From a virus, in IMG/VR virus record IMGVR_UViG_3300042542_004722, positions 1 through 23,064 of that record: 23,064 bases of DNA. The stretch is one strand, 5' to 3'. The translations under genes and the position numbers were made by a program. This document shows positions 15,890-23,064 of the stretch, piece by piece. Position 1 is the first letter of the stretch, and every line of letters starts with the position of its first letter. The notes under the pieces were generated by a model, which was not told the DNA's origin, ran no database searches, and saw only the letters and a list, made by a program, of their open reading frames with translations.

Positions 15890-16215
15890 CAGGGCTCTGC
15901 CGCCAGCATCAAACGCCAGACCAGTTGCAGGTCATCACGTTCCGCTGATTTGATGCGCAGATCATCCGTGCCGATCACCAGCCTATCGCCTTCGGCGGGC
16001 TGGGTAGCCACATCTGCCACCAGCATATCCGCCATAAGCGATGCCTGTAGATTGCCCATGCCGCCGGCGGGGCCATAGACAGGCTGGATGGGCGCTGAGC
16101 GGATCACGCGCAGCGCCACCCCAGGGCCGGAGCCGCCAGCGTAATAGGTGGCTGGCTCCGATAGGTTTTGGTCCGCGTGCAGCACGGCGGCTGCGGCGGA
16201 GAAGGCATCTGGCAT
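15889..16215 (-). CDS. Head-tail connector, gpFII-like
   Basis: A 108-aa protein between the capsid cement gene and the tail terminator. The C-terminal half (EGDRLVIGTDDLRIKSAERD, residues about 75-94) resembles the GDTLTIGEENFWVDRVSPDD part of lambda gpFII, and the N-terminal helix (DAFSAAAAVLHADQ) also fits. gpFII-type proteins join the gpW ring to the tail. Its length is close to gpFII (117 aa). The match comes from recall of the lambda protein. It ends with a 1-nt overlap with the next gene. Confidence 0.65.
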   Translation of the reverse strand: MPDAFSAAAAVLHADQNLSEPATYYAGGSGPGVALRVIRSAPIQPVYGPAGGMGNLQASLMADMLVADVATQPAEGDRLVIGTDDLRIKSAERDDLQLVWRLMLAAEP

Positions 16216-16254
16216 GATGGCACCCAGGGCGGGTTGCCCCGCCCCGGTTTATCC

Positions 16255-16605
16255 TTAGGCGGCCGTGGCGTTCGGGCGACCCAAGCGCACCAGGATTTCC
16301 GTGGCGCCGGAGGCATAGTTGCCCGGGCCAATGGCCCAGCCGATGCAGTTATTGCTGGTGGCAGTGGCGGTGACATTGCCGGCGGTATTGTCCCAGAACA
16401 CCCGCACGCCTTCATTGATGGCAACACCCGTTGCCTTCGGCAAGCGAAACACACCTTCGGTCATGATGGCGACGTTGGCGCCAGATGCAGCGGCATGAAT
16501 CGCCACCCCAAACAGCAGGCCAACCAACACGCCAGCGCCGGAAGCCACTGCAGCCGGCGCGGTAACGGTGATAACATCAGACTCACCAACCTTATTTGTA
16601 GCCAT
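16255..16605 (-). CDS. DUF2190 capsid cement/decoration protein
   Basis: The 116-aa protein has the recognisable DUF2190 layout: DVITVTAPAAVASGAGVLVG near the N-terminus, LFGVAIHAAASGANVAIMT, GVFRLPKATGVAINEG, VFWDNTAGNVTAT, and a C-terminal GWAIGPGNYASGATEILVRL. Proteins of this family follow the major capsid gene and bind the outside of the shell as small cement proteins. It is preceded by a 68-bp gap with a stem-loop after the capsid stop, which could lower or adjust its expression. The start is the ATG at 16605 (MATNKVGESD). Confidence 0.8.
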   Translation of the reverse strand: MATNKVGESDVITVTAPAAVASGAGVLVGLLFGVAIHAAASGANVAIMTEGVFRLPKATGVAINEGVRVFWDNTAGNVTATATSNNCIGWAIGPGNYASGATEILVRLGRPNATAA

Positions 16606-16643
16606 GGGAATTACCCCTTTCGATCGAATGGATGGATGGGAAA

Positions 16644-16667
16644 GCGGGCGGCCCTTCAGCCACCCGC
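16644..16667 (-). terminator. Stem-loop just after the capsid gene
   Basis: On the minus strand GCGGGTGGC, a 6-nt TGAAGG loop, then GCCGCCCGC make a 9-bp stem with one G-U pair, followed by TTTCCC. It starts 7 bp after the capsid stop codon. The U-tract is short, so it could be a weak terminator or an RNA stability element that partly separates capsid from downstream expression. Confidence 0.45.
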
Positions 16668-16673
16668 ATCAGA

Positions 16674-18023
16674 TCAGCCCAGGTTCGCGGCCATGGCGCG
16701 CGGCTGTACCGCCGCGGCGCCAAAATCGAACACCACGCGGAAAGTCATGCCGCTATAGCGGATGTCTTCGGCGCTGGTGATGGTGGGCGCGCGCTGGCCT
16801 TGCAGATACGCAATTTCCACTCCGCGAATATCGCCGCGGCACAGGTAGTAAGGATCATTCCCGGTATCCAGGAAGGGTTCCATAACCAGTGAAGTGCTTG
16901 TGCGGTAGGCGTCGGGCAGCACCGCGCCAGTAGCGGTTGGAACAATGCGGTTGCCCAACAATTCCAGGGCTGTGTCTTCTTCATCCGGGCCAACCAGCAG
17001 CACCATGGAAGAAGGCGGCGGCAGCGGCGCGGCACTTTCACCCGCGCGGGCAGGGCTGGTTTGCTTGGTCAGCAGCGCGCGCAGCTCAGCGAAGGTGCCG
17101 GCGGCCAGGTTGCCAGCCGTGCCCAGGTTATTGCGGCCTGCCGCGAACAGCGCCGTGGCGCCACCCGCCGGCCAGTTGGCATTGGCGGTCAGGATGCCGA
17201 ACACCACGCGGCGCAGCGCCGTGTAGCCAGCCAGGGCCGCACCCGAAAGCACATCCTGGAAGGCGCGCGTATCGTCATTCACCAGCGCCTGGCGCGTCAG
17301 CGCCACAAGGCGGCCGCGTTCCTGCACCGCATAGGTCTGGCCTTCTTCCGCGATTGAGCCATAGGTATAAGGCGCGCCTTCAGAAATGGCGGCCACTTCC
17401 GGGAATTGGCCAGCAAAGGCAGAAGTGATGGCTTTGAAATCCGCCACATCAACTTCGCGCGTCCAAGAAGCCCATGTGTTCGGGTATTGGCCAAACAGGC
17501 CCTGCACAGATTTGTTCGCGGAATTGACAAGGATCAGCGGGAAGTCGCTGGTGGAATGCTGCGCGTTGATCCGCCCAGACAGAACCATTTCCGCCAGATC
17601 GGCGCCGGACATGCGATGCACGTCCTTCACACCATTGGCCACCGCGATTTCACGCATAAGGCCATGGAAACCCATATTAGCGAATTCGCGGCTTTCCGCC
17701 GGCGGCGCCTGGTTGGAAAGCTGCGCGGAAAGCGCACCAGTCCAGCGGGCGCGCAGCGTATCACGTTCATCACGGATCACGCTGACCACGGCGGAATTCG
17801 GCATGATCGGGGCAGGGCTGCGCGCCGCCACCGCTTCAAGCGCGGCTTCAAGCGCGGCTTCGCGCGTGGCACCGCGTTCAATCTGCGCCAACGCAAATTC
17901 AGCCGGCAGGCCGTTGCGCTCAGCAATGCCGCGCACTTCAGCAATGGAAGCCGCCGCCGGCACAACCGGGGCAGGGGTTTGGGCCGGGCTATTCCCGCCG
18001 GCCTGGGCGATGGATTCGGACAT
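16674..18023 (-). CDS. Possible separate scaffold-capsid product from internal start
   Basis: Codon 228 of the fusion is ATG (MSESIAQAGGNSPA) and has AAGGAG exactly 6 nt upstream, one of the best ribosome binding sites in the window. Translation from here would give a 449-aa product lacking the protease, containing the Pro/Ala linker, the helical delta-like region and the capsid fold. This would give many more capsid subunits than protease. It recalls the nested C/Nu3 arrangement of lambda. Expression is inferred from sequence only. Confidence 0.55.
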   Translation of the reverse strand: MSESIAQAGGNSPAQTPAPVVPAAASIAEVRGIAERNGLPAEFALAQIERGATREAALEAALEAVAARSPAPIMPNSAVVSVIRDERDTLRARWTGALSAQLSNQAPPAESREFANMGFHGLMREIAVANGVKDVHRMSGADLAEMVLSGRINAQHSTSDFPLILVNSANKSVQGLFGQYPNTWASWTREVDVADFKAITSAFAGQFPEVAAISEGAPYTYGSIAEEGQTYAVQERGRLVALTRQALVNDDTRAFQDVLSGAALAGYTALRRVVFGILTANANWPAGGATALFAAGRNNLGTAGNLAAGTFAELRALLTKQTSPARAGESAAPLPPPSSMVLLVGPDEEDTALELLGNRIVPTATGAVLPDAYRTSTSLVMEPFLDTGNDPYYLCRGDIRGVEIAYLQGQRAPTITSAEDIRYSGMTFRVVFDFGAAAVQPRAMAANLG

Positions 18024-18704
18024 GCCGATCTCCTTGGCTACTGCCGGCGAAATTGCCGGCGGGTTGGAAACTACCGGCGCCGCTACCGGCACCGCATCGC
18101 GCGCCGCGCGCACCAGCCCACAAAAGGCTGCGGGCGCGGCGGCGTAACGATTGGGGTCAAGCGCCGCAAAGGCGCGAATTTCTGCGGGCTCCGCCGTTTC
18201 ACTAGCAAAACCTTCCGCCACGGCCATATCCGCATCAAACCAAGTTTCGGCGCGCATCAAGGCGGCCACGGTTTCTTCATCTTTGCCGGATTTCCCAGCA
18301 TAGGTGCGGCGATAGGCGCTGCTGATTTGGTCCAGCACATCGGCCTGTTGGCGCATGGTTTCCGCATCGCCCAGCGCGCCACCCCAAGCTTCATGGATCA
18401 TCAGAAAGGCATTACCCGGCATCACAATCCGGTCGCCCGCCATGGCGATAAGGCTGGCTGCTGATGCGGCGATGCCTTCCACAATCACGGTCTTCGGCCC
18501 TGCATGGCGCGCCAGCATGTTGTGGATGGCAATGCCTGCCAAAGCGTCACCGCCATAGGAATTGATCGAAATGGTCAGCGGTTGATTGGCCGAAAGCTTT
18601 TTCAACTCCGCCGCCACACCGGCGGGCGTAATGTCCCACCCCACATCACCCAACAGCGAAAGCACCGCAGCCTGTTCGGCCGCAGCGCGCATTTGCACTG
18701 GCAT
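16674..18704 (-). CDS. Prohead protease / major capsid protein fusion
   Basis: A 676-aa ORF. Residues about 10-200 are a ClpP-fold serine protease: SYGGDALAGI (49-58), likely nucleophile Ser81 in GIAASAAS, likely His104 in LMIHEAWG. The third catalytic residue is less clear (E153 in AETWFDAD or a nearby Asp). Residues about 205-250 are a Pro/Ala linker; 250-345 is helical and may act as scaffold. Residues about 385-676 are the capsid subunit, with a Mu gpT-like pattern (ISEGAPYTYGSIAEEGQTYA, RLVALTRQALVNDDTRAF). Protease-capsid fusions of this kind are known. The enzyme would cut scaffold and capsid during maturation. The start at 18704 has AAAGGGG 5 nt upstream; an internal start exists at 18023. 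Confidence 0.85.
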   Translation of the reverse strand: MPVQMRAAAEQAAVLSLLGDVGWDITPAGVAAELKKLSANQPLTISINSYGGDALAGIAIHNMLARHAGPKTVIVEGIAASAASLIAMAGDRIVMPGNAFLMIHEAWGGALGDAETMRQQADVLDQISSAYRRTYAGKSGKDEETVAALMRAETWFDADMAVAEGFASETAEPAEIRAFAALDPNRYAAAPAAFCGLVRAARDAVPVAAPVVSNPPAISPAVAKEIGMSESIAQAGGNSPAQTPAPVVPAAASIAEVRGIAERNGLPAEFALAQIERGATREAALEAALEAVAARSPAPIMPNSAVVSVIRDERDTLRARWTGALSAQLSNQAPPAESREFANMGFHGLMREIAVANGVKDVHRMSGADLAEMVLSGRINAQHSTSDFPLILVNSANKSVQGLFGQYPNTWASWTREVDVADFKAITSAFAGQFPEVAAISEGAPYTYGSIAEEGQTYAVQERGRLVALTRQALVNDDTRAFQDVLSGAALAGYTALRRVVFGILTANANWPAGGATALFAAGRNNLGTAGNLAAGTFAELRALLTKQTSPARAGESAAPLPPPSSMVLLVGPDEEDTALELLGNRIVPTATGAVLPDAYRTSTSLVMEPFLDTGNDPYYLCRGDIRGVEIAYLQGQRAPTITSAEDIRYSGMTFRVVFDFGAAAVQPRAMAANLG
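18021..18035 (-). promoter_or_regulatory. Internal ribosome binding site and ATG in protease-capsid ORF
   Basis: The coding strand reads AAGGAGATCGGCATG (18035 to 18021), in frame with the fusion and at the junction between protease and scaffold/capsid parts. The match to the 16S anti-Shine-Dalgarno and the 6-nt spacing are close to ideal. Confidence 0.65.
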
Positions 18705-18715
18705 GGAAGCCCCCT

Positions 18716-20278
18716 TTAAGCGTTTGTGGCCGCAAGCCCCGTGGCGGCAATTTCAATGGCGGAATTCACCGCCGCATCCTGCGCGCCGCCGGAAGCATTG
18801 GCGCGGCGCGGGTCAGCGTCCAGGATCAAACCCAGATCATCATGCAGCGCGTTATCCTCTGCGATTTGCTGCGCGATGGTGGTGGGGTCATAACCCTGTT
18901 CCGTCACCGCCTGGCGCCAGGTCTTCAGCCCCATGCGGATCATGGCCTTGGTGGCCAGCGCATCCTTCATGGGGTCAACAAATTCAAACACAGGCGGGCC
19001 CCAGGCTACCGGATAGGCGTGCTGCGCGGGCGGCAGCGCACCGGCACCAAGCGCAGATGCCACCCAGGCGCGCCAGATCGGTTCGCACATACCAGGGACC
19101 AGCAAATGCCATTGGTCTTGTTCAAGCTGGCGCTTGAAGGCCAGGCGCCCGGCGCGGAGCGATGAATAATTCGCGCCCGAAAGATCACCCGTCAGCAAAT
19201 CATAGGTCAGGCCATAGGCCGCCGCGATGGCGTGCAACTGGTGCTTCGCCAATTCATTGAAGCCGCCGGCGCCGGACGGCGTGGCAAAGGACACATCTTC
19301 ACCGGGCAGCAACCGTTCGATCATGCCGGGCGAAAAAGTTTTCAGTGCATCGCCGGTTTCCGAATCAGTCCCCTCGAGCGGGCCGCGACCAGGCGCGGCG
19401 TCACTGGTGATGAAGGCCGCTAGGCAGGCCTGCACCTTGGCTTGCTGCAGCGCTGCGTCTTCCAATTCATCCAAAGCCATTAGCCGCGTAATGATGGGCG
19501 ACGCCACCGGCACACCCCGCACCTGGCCGGGGCGCGTGGCCTTGAACAGGTGGATAATGTCGGAAGCCGGAACGCGGCGGCGCAGCATGGTGCCGCGCCC
19601 AAAGGTGGCAGCTTCGCCGGGGTGCCGATCAAACAGCCAATAAGCCACCGGCGCGCCCATGGCATTGTATTCGACGCCATTGGCAATCAGATTGTCTTCC
19701 GGTCGGCGGCGTTCTTCATTGTAGGTTTCATCCAGCAAATCAGGTTCCAGCACCTGCAGCGCCAGCGGCACATTCAAGCCGCGCCGGCGCTGTTCGGCAG
19801 GCGCCAGGCGGATCAACTGGATCAGCACTTCACCGGCTTCAGCGCGCGTGCGGGCGGCTAGTGCTTGCAACCCGTAAAAATCCATCTGGCCGGTAACGTC
19901 ACACCGCGCGGACCATGCTTCGAAAGCGGCATCCACCGCGGCATTTTCCGCATTGATCTGGTCGCGTTCTTCCCGCGTTGACAAGGGCACCGCGGAACGC
20001 GGTGTGATGCCGGTGCCGATCTGATAGCCGATCAGCGTATCCAGCGCGGAAGCCGCCCAGGCATTGTTACGCACTAGGTCGCGGGACCGGTCGCGTAGCG
20101 TCTTTAAGCCTTCCTGCACTTCGGCGCGCGGGCCGTTCGCGCTGGAAAGCCGACCCATGCGGCGAGACCGGCGCGCACCATCATAGGCCGCCTGGATGCC
20201 GTGCAGCGCCAGGCGCGCGCGCGCACGGCGCAGCGCGGCTTCCGGCGCAAGGCTGGCAAGCAGGCGGTCAAACCACAT
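18716..20278 (-). CDS. Portal protein (lambda gpB family)
   Basis: The 520-aa protein has the lambda-type portal signature LLTGDLSGANYSSLRAG (residues about 361-377), plus DVTGQMDFYGLQALAARTRA (about 127-146) and AEAGEVLIQLIR, and a basic N-terminus. Twelve copies form the ring at the single packaging vertex through which DNA enters and leaves. It lies between gpW-like and protease-capsid genes, as in lambda (W, B, C), with gaps of only 6 and 11 bp. Length is close to lambda gpB (533 aa). The C-terminal tail (SGGAQDAAVNSAIEIAATG) is Ala-rich and probably flexible. Confidence 0.9.
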   Translation of the reverse strand: MWFDRLLASLAPEAALRRARARLALHGIQAAYDGARRSRRMGRLSSANGPRAEVQEGLKTLRDRSRDLVRNNAWAASALDTLIGYQIGTGITPRSAVPLSTREERDQINAENAAVDAAFEAWSARCDVTGQMDFYGLQALAARTRAEAGEVLIQLIRLAPAEQRRRGLNVPLALQVLEPDLLDETYNEERRRPEDNLIANGVEYNAMGAPVAYWLFDRHPGEAATFGRGTMLRRRVPASDIIHLFKATRPGQVRGVPVASPIITRLMALDELEDAALQQAKVQACLAAFITSDAAPGRGPLEGTDSETGDALKTFSPGMIERLLPGEDVSFATPSGAGGFNELAKHQLHAIAAAYGLTYDLLTGDLSGANYSSLRAGRLAFKRQLEQDQWHLLVPGMCEPIWRAWVASALGAGALPPAQHAYPVAWGPPVFEFVDPMKDALATKAMIRMGLKTWRQAVTEQGYDPTTIAQQIAEDNALHDDLGLILDADPRRANASGGAQDAAVNSAIEIAATGLAATNA

Positions 20279-20284
20279 GGCGGG

Positions 20285-20482
20285 TCAGTCCTTTCTAAAA
20301 ACTGAAAACGTGGTGCGGTTCATAGGCACGGAAAGTTCGCGGCGCAGCGCGGCGATGGCTTGGCTCATTTCCGTGATGCTGCGATATTTCACTGATCGGC
20401 CATCGGAAAAGCGCACTTCCATCACCGCGCCGTTTTGCGCCATGGCGGCGGTCAGCGCGTCTATATCGGCTTGCGTGGCCAT
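20285..20482 (-). CDS. Head-tail joining protein, gpW-like
   Basis: I place the start at 20482 (MATQADIDALTAAMAQNG), giving 65 aa, because it is 10 nt after the large terminase stop and has GAAAGG about 8 nt upstream; the longer open frame to 20617 would overlap the terminase. Lambda gpW is 68 aa with the same helix-hairpin-helix order. The strand pair (VMEVRFSDGRSVKYRSI) and second helix (EMSQAIAALRREL) match its pattern. gpW binds below the portal and prepares the head for tail joining. The order terL-gpW-portal is that of lambda. Confidence 0.8.
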   Translation of the reverse strand: MATQADIDALTAAMAQNGAVMEVRFSDGRSVKYRSITEMSQAIAALRRELSVPMNRTTFSVFRKD

Positions 20483-20492
20483 GATGAACCTT

Positions 20493-22478
20493 TCAAATCC
20501 AGTCTGATCGGCGTTCAAACCAGGCACCGCGCGGGGCAACAGTTGCAGTTTTTGCTTGTGGCGCGGGCGGTGTTGCCGCACCGGCCAGCGTTTTAAGATC
20601 AGGTTGCCAAAGCGCAATCATATCCGCCTGCGCATCTTCGGGCTTTCCAACCCGCTCAGCGATCAGCCTTTCCCAATGTGCATCGGTCAGGTTTGCGGTT
20701 TCATGCCGGGCCAAGGCGCGGGCATAAATGGCAATATCCCATTGCTCATTTCGCGGCCGCACCTTGCGCCATTCCCGCCTGGTGAACCCGGCGCGGTTTC
20801 CAATTTCAACGCAGGCTTCAGCGGTAATCTGCTCGAAAAACCCAAGGTCCAAGGCTTGCGGGAAATGTGCCGCGCCCTTCGGCCAGGCGCCGGCAGCATC
20901 AGGCCCCATTTCCGTGAGCCTGAGCGCCGCCGCCACTTCGGTCTTCAAATCCCATGTGCCGACCGGCCAAAGAAGGACCGATCCGATTTTCTTGCCGTTG
21001 TAATCCACATCTTGCGGCTTTGGCATGCCAAGCGGCGGTTCACCCCACTTTGCCCGGCCATCCAGCGCCATGATGCGCGGGTCTCGGCCGGCGGCGTGGC
21101 GGCGGGCGTAGGAATAAACCCGCTGCGGCAAATAGCCCGAATCAATCCCGTAAGAAATCGGCGCCCATTCGCGATTCCAGGCATCGCGATACCGCTTGCC
21201 GATCACCTCATCCAAGGCCAGCCACACCGGATCAAGCGCGGGGTCGCCTTCCAGAATGCCCCCATCTATCCACCAGGAAGACAGGTTGCGATCCCATCCG
21301 TAGACACCCCATTCTAGCCGATCCCCCTGGACGTCAACCGCGCCAGTCAGGAACAGCACACCGGGCGGAATACGCCGCGGCGGATAGGCTTCGCGCCGGC
21401 GCCACAGTAATTCGTGGCTCGGCAAATCGTACCGAGGCTCATAAGGCAGCCCCAACACTTGCTGGGTGAACACCTTATCCAGCAGCGGATCATCCTGGCT
21501 GCGTTCGCGCTGTTCAGCCACCCAAGCCCAAGACACGAAAGGCGAATAAAGCGCGTTCAAGGCGAAGCTGGCGTGATGCACCAAAAGTTCCGGCCGCTCA
21601 TGAACCCATTCGCCGGCGGCCAGCATCGCGGCCTTGTGGCGATGCTCAATCCCCGAACCGCAGGCGGTGCAGTGGTATAACGCGGCGCTTGGTTCACCTT
21701 TCGGCCAGCGCAAATTCTCAAACACCAGCGGCTGCTTTGCGCTGCAGTCTGGGCAGGCCACATGGAACCGGCCTTGGCTGCCATCTTCAAAACGGGCGCT
21801 GATGCGGCACTGGCCCTTGATTCCGGGCGTGGATGCCGCGGCGATCTTCTCCCGGCCTGTCCAGGCGATGGCGCGGGCTTCAGCCATGGCAACCGGGTCG
21901 CCTCGGCCATCCACATCCATCGGGAATTCTGAGACTTCATCCAGCAGGATCACCCGTTTGGTGACCATCTGCAGGCCCTTCGATGAATTGGCCCCGGTCA
22001 GGTCAATGTTCCCGCCCGGGAAATTCTTGCGCTTGGTGGTGGAACCAGTCTCATCCCGGCTCACCAGCGCCTTCACCTTGGCCGATACCGCGGGCGAATT
22101 CGCCAGCATTGGTTCCAGCTTGTCGCGGTTGAACTTCTGCGCTTCATCAAGGCTGGGCAGAACCCAAAGAACCGTGGTCGGCGTTTCCGCGATAACCTGG
22201 CCGGCCAAATTCAGCAGGGCCATTGTCTTGCCGACCTGCGCGCTGGCCATCAGCGTCACGCGCCGGGCCGGGTGCGCCAGGCTCAGCGCGTCCATCACAT
22301 CGCGCAGGTAGGGCACGCGGTCAGTGCGCCAGCGGCCCGGGAATGGTCCTTCTTCCGGGCCCAGAACGCGATTCGCATCAGCCCAGGCAGACACCAAGCG
22401 TTCCGGCGGTGAAGCCAGCCCGCGCGCCCATGACCGGCGAAGAATAGGCGCCGGGTCAGGCAGGGTCTGGAACATCAT
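20493..22478 (-). CDS. Terminase large subunit (lambda gpA family)
   Basis: A 661-aa packaging motor. Walker A is ASAQVGKTM (residues 78-86) and Walker B VILLDE (176-181). A zinc-ribbon-like pair CPDC (243-246) and CTAC (270-273) follows, typical of gpA relatives. The C-terminal nuclease has Asp residues in TGAVDVQGDRLEW (378-390), ISYGIDSGY (441-449) and NEQWDIAIYARAL (577-589). Size matches lambda gpA (641 aa). The enzyme cuts concatemeric DNA and drives it into the prohead through the portal. The start is MMF: the ATGs at 22478 and 22475 are both possible, with AAGG directly before the first. It overlaps the small terminase gene by 23 nt. Confidence 0.92.
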   Translation of the reverse strand: MMFQTLPDPAPILRRSWARGLASPPERLVSAWADANRVLGPEEGPFPGRWRTDRVPYLRDVMDALSLAHPARRVTLMASAQVGKTMALLNLAGQVIAETPTTVLWVLPSLDEAQKFNRDKLEPMLANSPAVSAKVKALVSRDETGSTTKRKNFPGGNIDLTGANSSKGLQMVTKRVILLDEVSEFPMDVDGRGDPVAMAEARAIAWTGREKIAAASTPGIKGQCRISARFEDGSQGRFHVACPDCSAKQPLVFENLRWPKGEPSAALYHCTACGSGIEHRHKAAMLAAGEWVHERPELLVHHASFALNALYSPFVSWAWVAEQRERSQDDPLLDKVFTQQVLGLPYEPRYDLPSHELLWRRREAYPPRRIPPGVLFLTGAVDVQGDRLEWGVYGWDRNLSSWWIDGGILEGDPALDPVWLALDEVIGKRYRDAWNREWAPISYGIDSGYLPQRVYSYARRHAAGRDPRIMALDGRAKWGEPPLGMPKPQDVDYNGKKIGSVLLWPVGTWDLKTEVAAALRLTEMGPDAAGAWPKGAAHFPQALDLGFFEQITAEACVEIGNRAGFTRREWRKVRPRNEQWDIAIYARALARHETANLTDAHWERLIAERVGKPEDAQADMIALWQPDLKTLAGAATPPAPQAKTATVAPRGAWFERRSDWI

Positions 22479-22953
22479 CCTTGCTCATGTCATCAGCCAG
22501 CCCATCAAGCGCGCGGCGAATGGCCTGCGTGATGGTCTTCTGAATTGCAATCTCATCGCCCAGCCTGGCGCAATCCGCCGCCACTTCCTGAGGCACCTGC
22601 AGCAGCCGGTCCCGCAGCTTCCGGGTCAAATCTTCTTGCTCGGCTTCAACGCGGGCCACTTCAACCAGCTTGCCCTTCTGCCGACCAAGTTCCAGTTCGG
22701 CGAGCTCAGCATCCGCCGCCATCTTGCGTTCGCGCTGCGCGGCCAGCCCGGTTTCAGGATCGCCACTGGCTTGCGCGGCGCGACCCGTGGTTTGCAGCAG
22801 CGGATCAAGACCCGATTCGCGAAGCGTGAGGTACGCATCCAGATCAACCTTGCCGTCAGCACCGCGAAGCCCGTGCGCGGCCACCTGGCGCGACACGGTT
22901 GACTTGTGAACCCCCGAATGTTTCGCGATATCGGTTATGCTTAGTCGCGGCAT
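22456..22953 (-). CDS. Terminase small subunit (Nu1-like)
   Basis: The 165-aa protein has an N-terminal helix-turn-helix (ITDIAKHSGVHKSTVSRQ, residues 6-23), a middle ELAELELGRQKGKLV segment (83-97) like other Nu1-type subunits, and a C-terminal helical part with an acidic end (ADDMSKDDVPDPA). It recognises the packaging site and recruits the large subunit. Length fits Nu1 (181 aa). The ATG at 22953 is the only sensible start because an in-frame TAA directly precedes it; GGGGAG lies about 10 nt upstream. It is the first gene of the block, and the 111 bp upstream carry a palindrome. Confidence 0.85.
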   Translation of the reverse strand: MPRLSITDIAKHSGVHKSTVSRQVAAHGLRGADGKVDLDAYLTLRESGLDPLLQTTGRAAQASGDPETGLAAQRERKMAADAELAELELGRQKGKLVEVARVEAEQEDLTRKLRDRLLQVPQEVAADCARLGDEIAIQKTITQAIRRALDGLADDMSKDDVPDPA

Positions 22954-22958
22954 TTATG

Positions 22959-23038
22959 CCACACTCCCCGCAGGCATCTGGGGCTTTCTGTTGCGCAACA
23001 AAGAGAAAAATGTTGCACCCTTCAGCAATTTCCACACT
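22959..23038. repeat. Direct repeats CCACACT and TGTTGC upstream of small terminase
   Basis: CCACACT occurs at 22959-22965 and 23032-23038, 73 bp apart. TGTTGC occurs at 22989-22994 and 23011-23016, 22 bp apart (about two helical turns). They flank or overlap the palindrome at 22989-23000. The repeats are short and could partly be chance. Confidence 0.4.
22989..23000. promoter_or_regulatory. Perfect 12-bp palindrome upstream of terS, operator or packaging site
   Basis: TGTTGCGCAACA is a perfect inverted repeat, extended to an imperfect 22-bp palindrome at 22984-23005 with two mismatched pairs. It lies 36 bp before the small terminase start. It could be an operator for a helix-turn-helix repressor controlling the late genes, or part of the cos-like site bound by the terminase. 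I found no convincing -35/-10 promoter. Confidence 0.45.
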
Positions 23039-23064
23039 ACCAATGCCGGGCGCGCAAAGCCGCC

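Noticed and set aside
20483-20617. N-terminal extension of the gpW-like gene
   Set aside because: It would overlap the large terminase by about 120 nt, has unlike composition, and the start at 20482 has a ribosome binding site and the family's usual length.
22959-22983. Possible terminator hairpin (CCC-G-CAG ... CTG-GGG) upstream of terS
   Set aside because: The stem is only about six pairs with a bulge, and the following bases are not a clear U-run on either strand.
1-23064. tRNA genes, CRISPR arrays, insertion sequences, integrase or attachment sites
   Set aside because: None was recognised on reading both strands. The window is filled by virion genes.

Overview
This window is the virion-building half of a tailed phage or prophage. 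It holds 20 structural and lysis genes, all on the minus strand and packed almost without gaps from about 22953 down to the left edge. I see no host gene, integrase, repressor, replication gene, tRNA, CRISPR array or insertion sequence. The high GC content, the lambda-type head genes, the fused prohead protease/major capsid protein and the DUF2190- and DUF6441-like genes fit a siphovirus or prophage of a proteobacterium, most likely an alphaproteobacterium. The host assignment is inference.

Read in the direction of transcription (right to left), the head module comes first: small terminase (Nu1-like), large terminase (lambda gpA family), a gpW-like joining protein, a lambda gpB-type portal, a 676-aa fusion of a ClpP-fold prohead protease with a Mu gpT-like capsid protein, a DUF2190 capsid cement protein, and a gpFII-like connector. 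The neck and tail module follows: tail terminator, tail tube, the gpG/gpGT chaperone pair joined by a -1 frameshift site, a DUF6441-like protein, and a 1157-aa tape measure. The distal tail module holds two tail-tip proteins, a 962-aa tail fibre or receptor-binding protein with a LamG-like domain, and a small protein of unknown role. Next come a putative holin, three small phage structural proteins of unknown role, a 594-aa structural protein, and a repeat-rich protein cut by the left edge. No lysozyme or other endolysin lies inside the window.

The head is mosaic. The packaging motor and portal are lambda-like, whereas the shell follows a Mu-like capsid type fused to its own protease. No separate scaffold gene is present. 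The middle of the fused ORF probably acts as scaffold, and a strong internal ribosome binding site suggests that the capsid part is also made alone.

The most notable sequence-level signals are four: the internal AAGGAG-ATG start inside the protease-capsid fusion (18021-18035); the A AAA AAC slippery site one codon before the gpG stop (13581-13587); two strong GC-rich stem-loops in the 120-bp gap between tail tube and gpG; and a palindrome with repeated half-sites just upstream of the small terminase, which could be an operator or a packaging (cos-like) site. Most tail genes overlap by 1 or 4 nt, which points to translational coupling.
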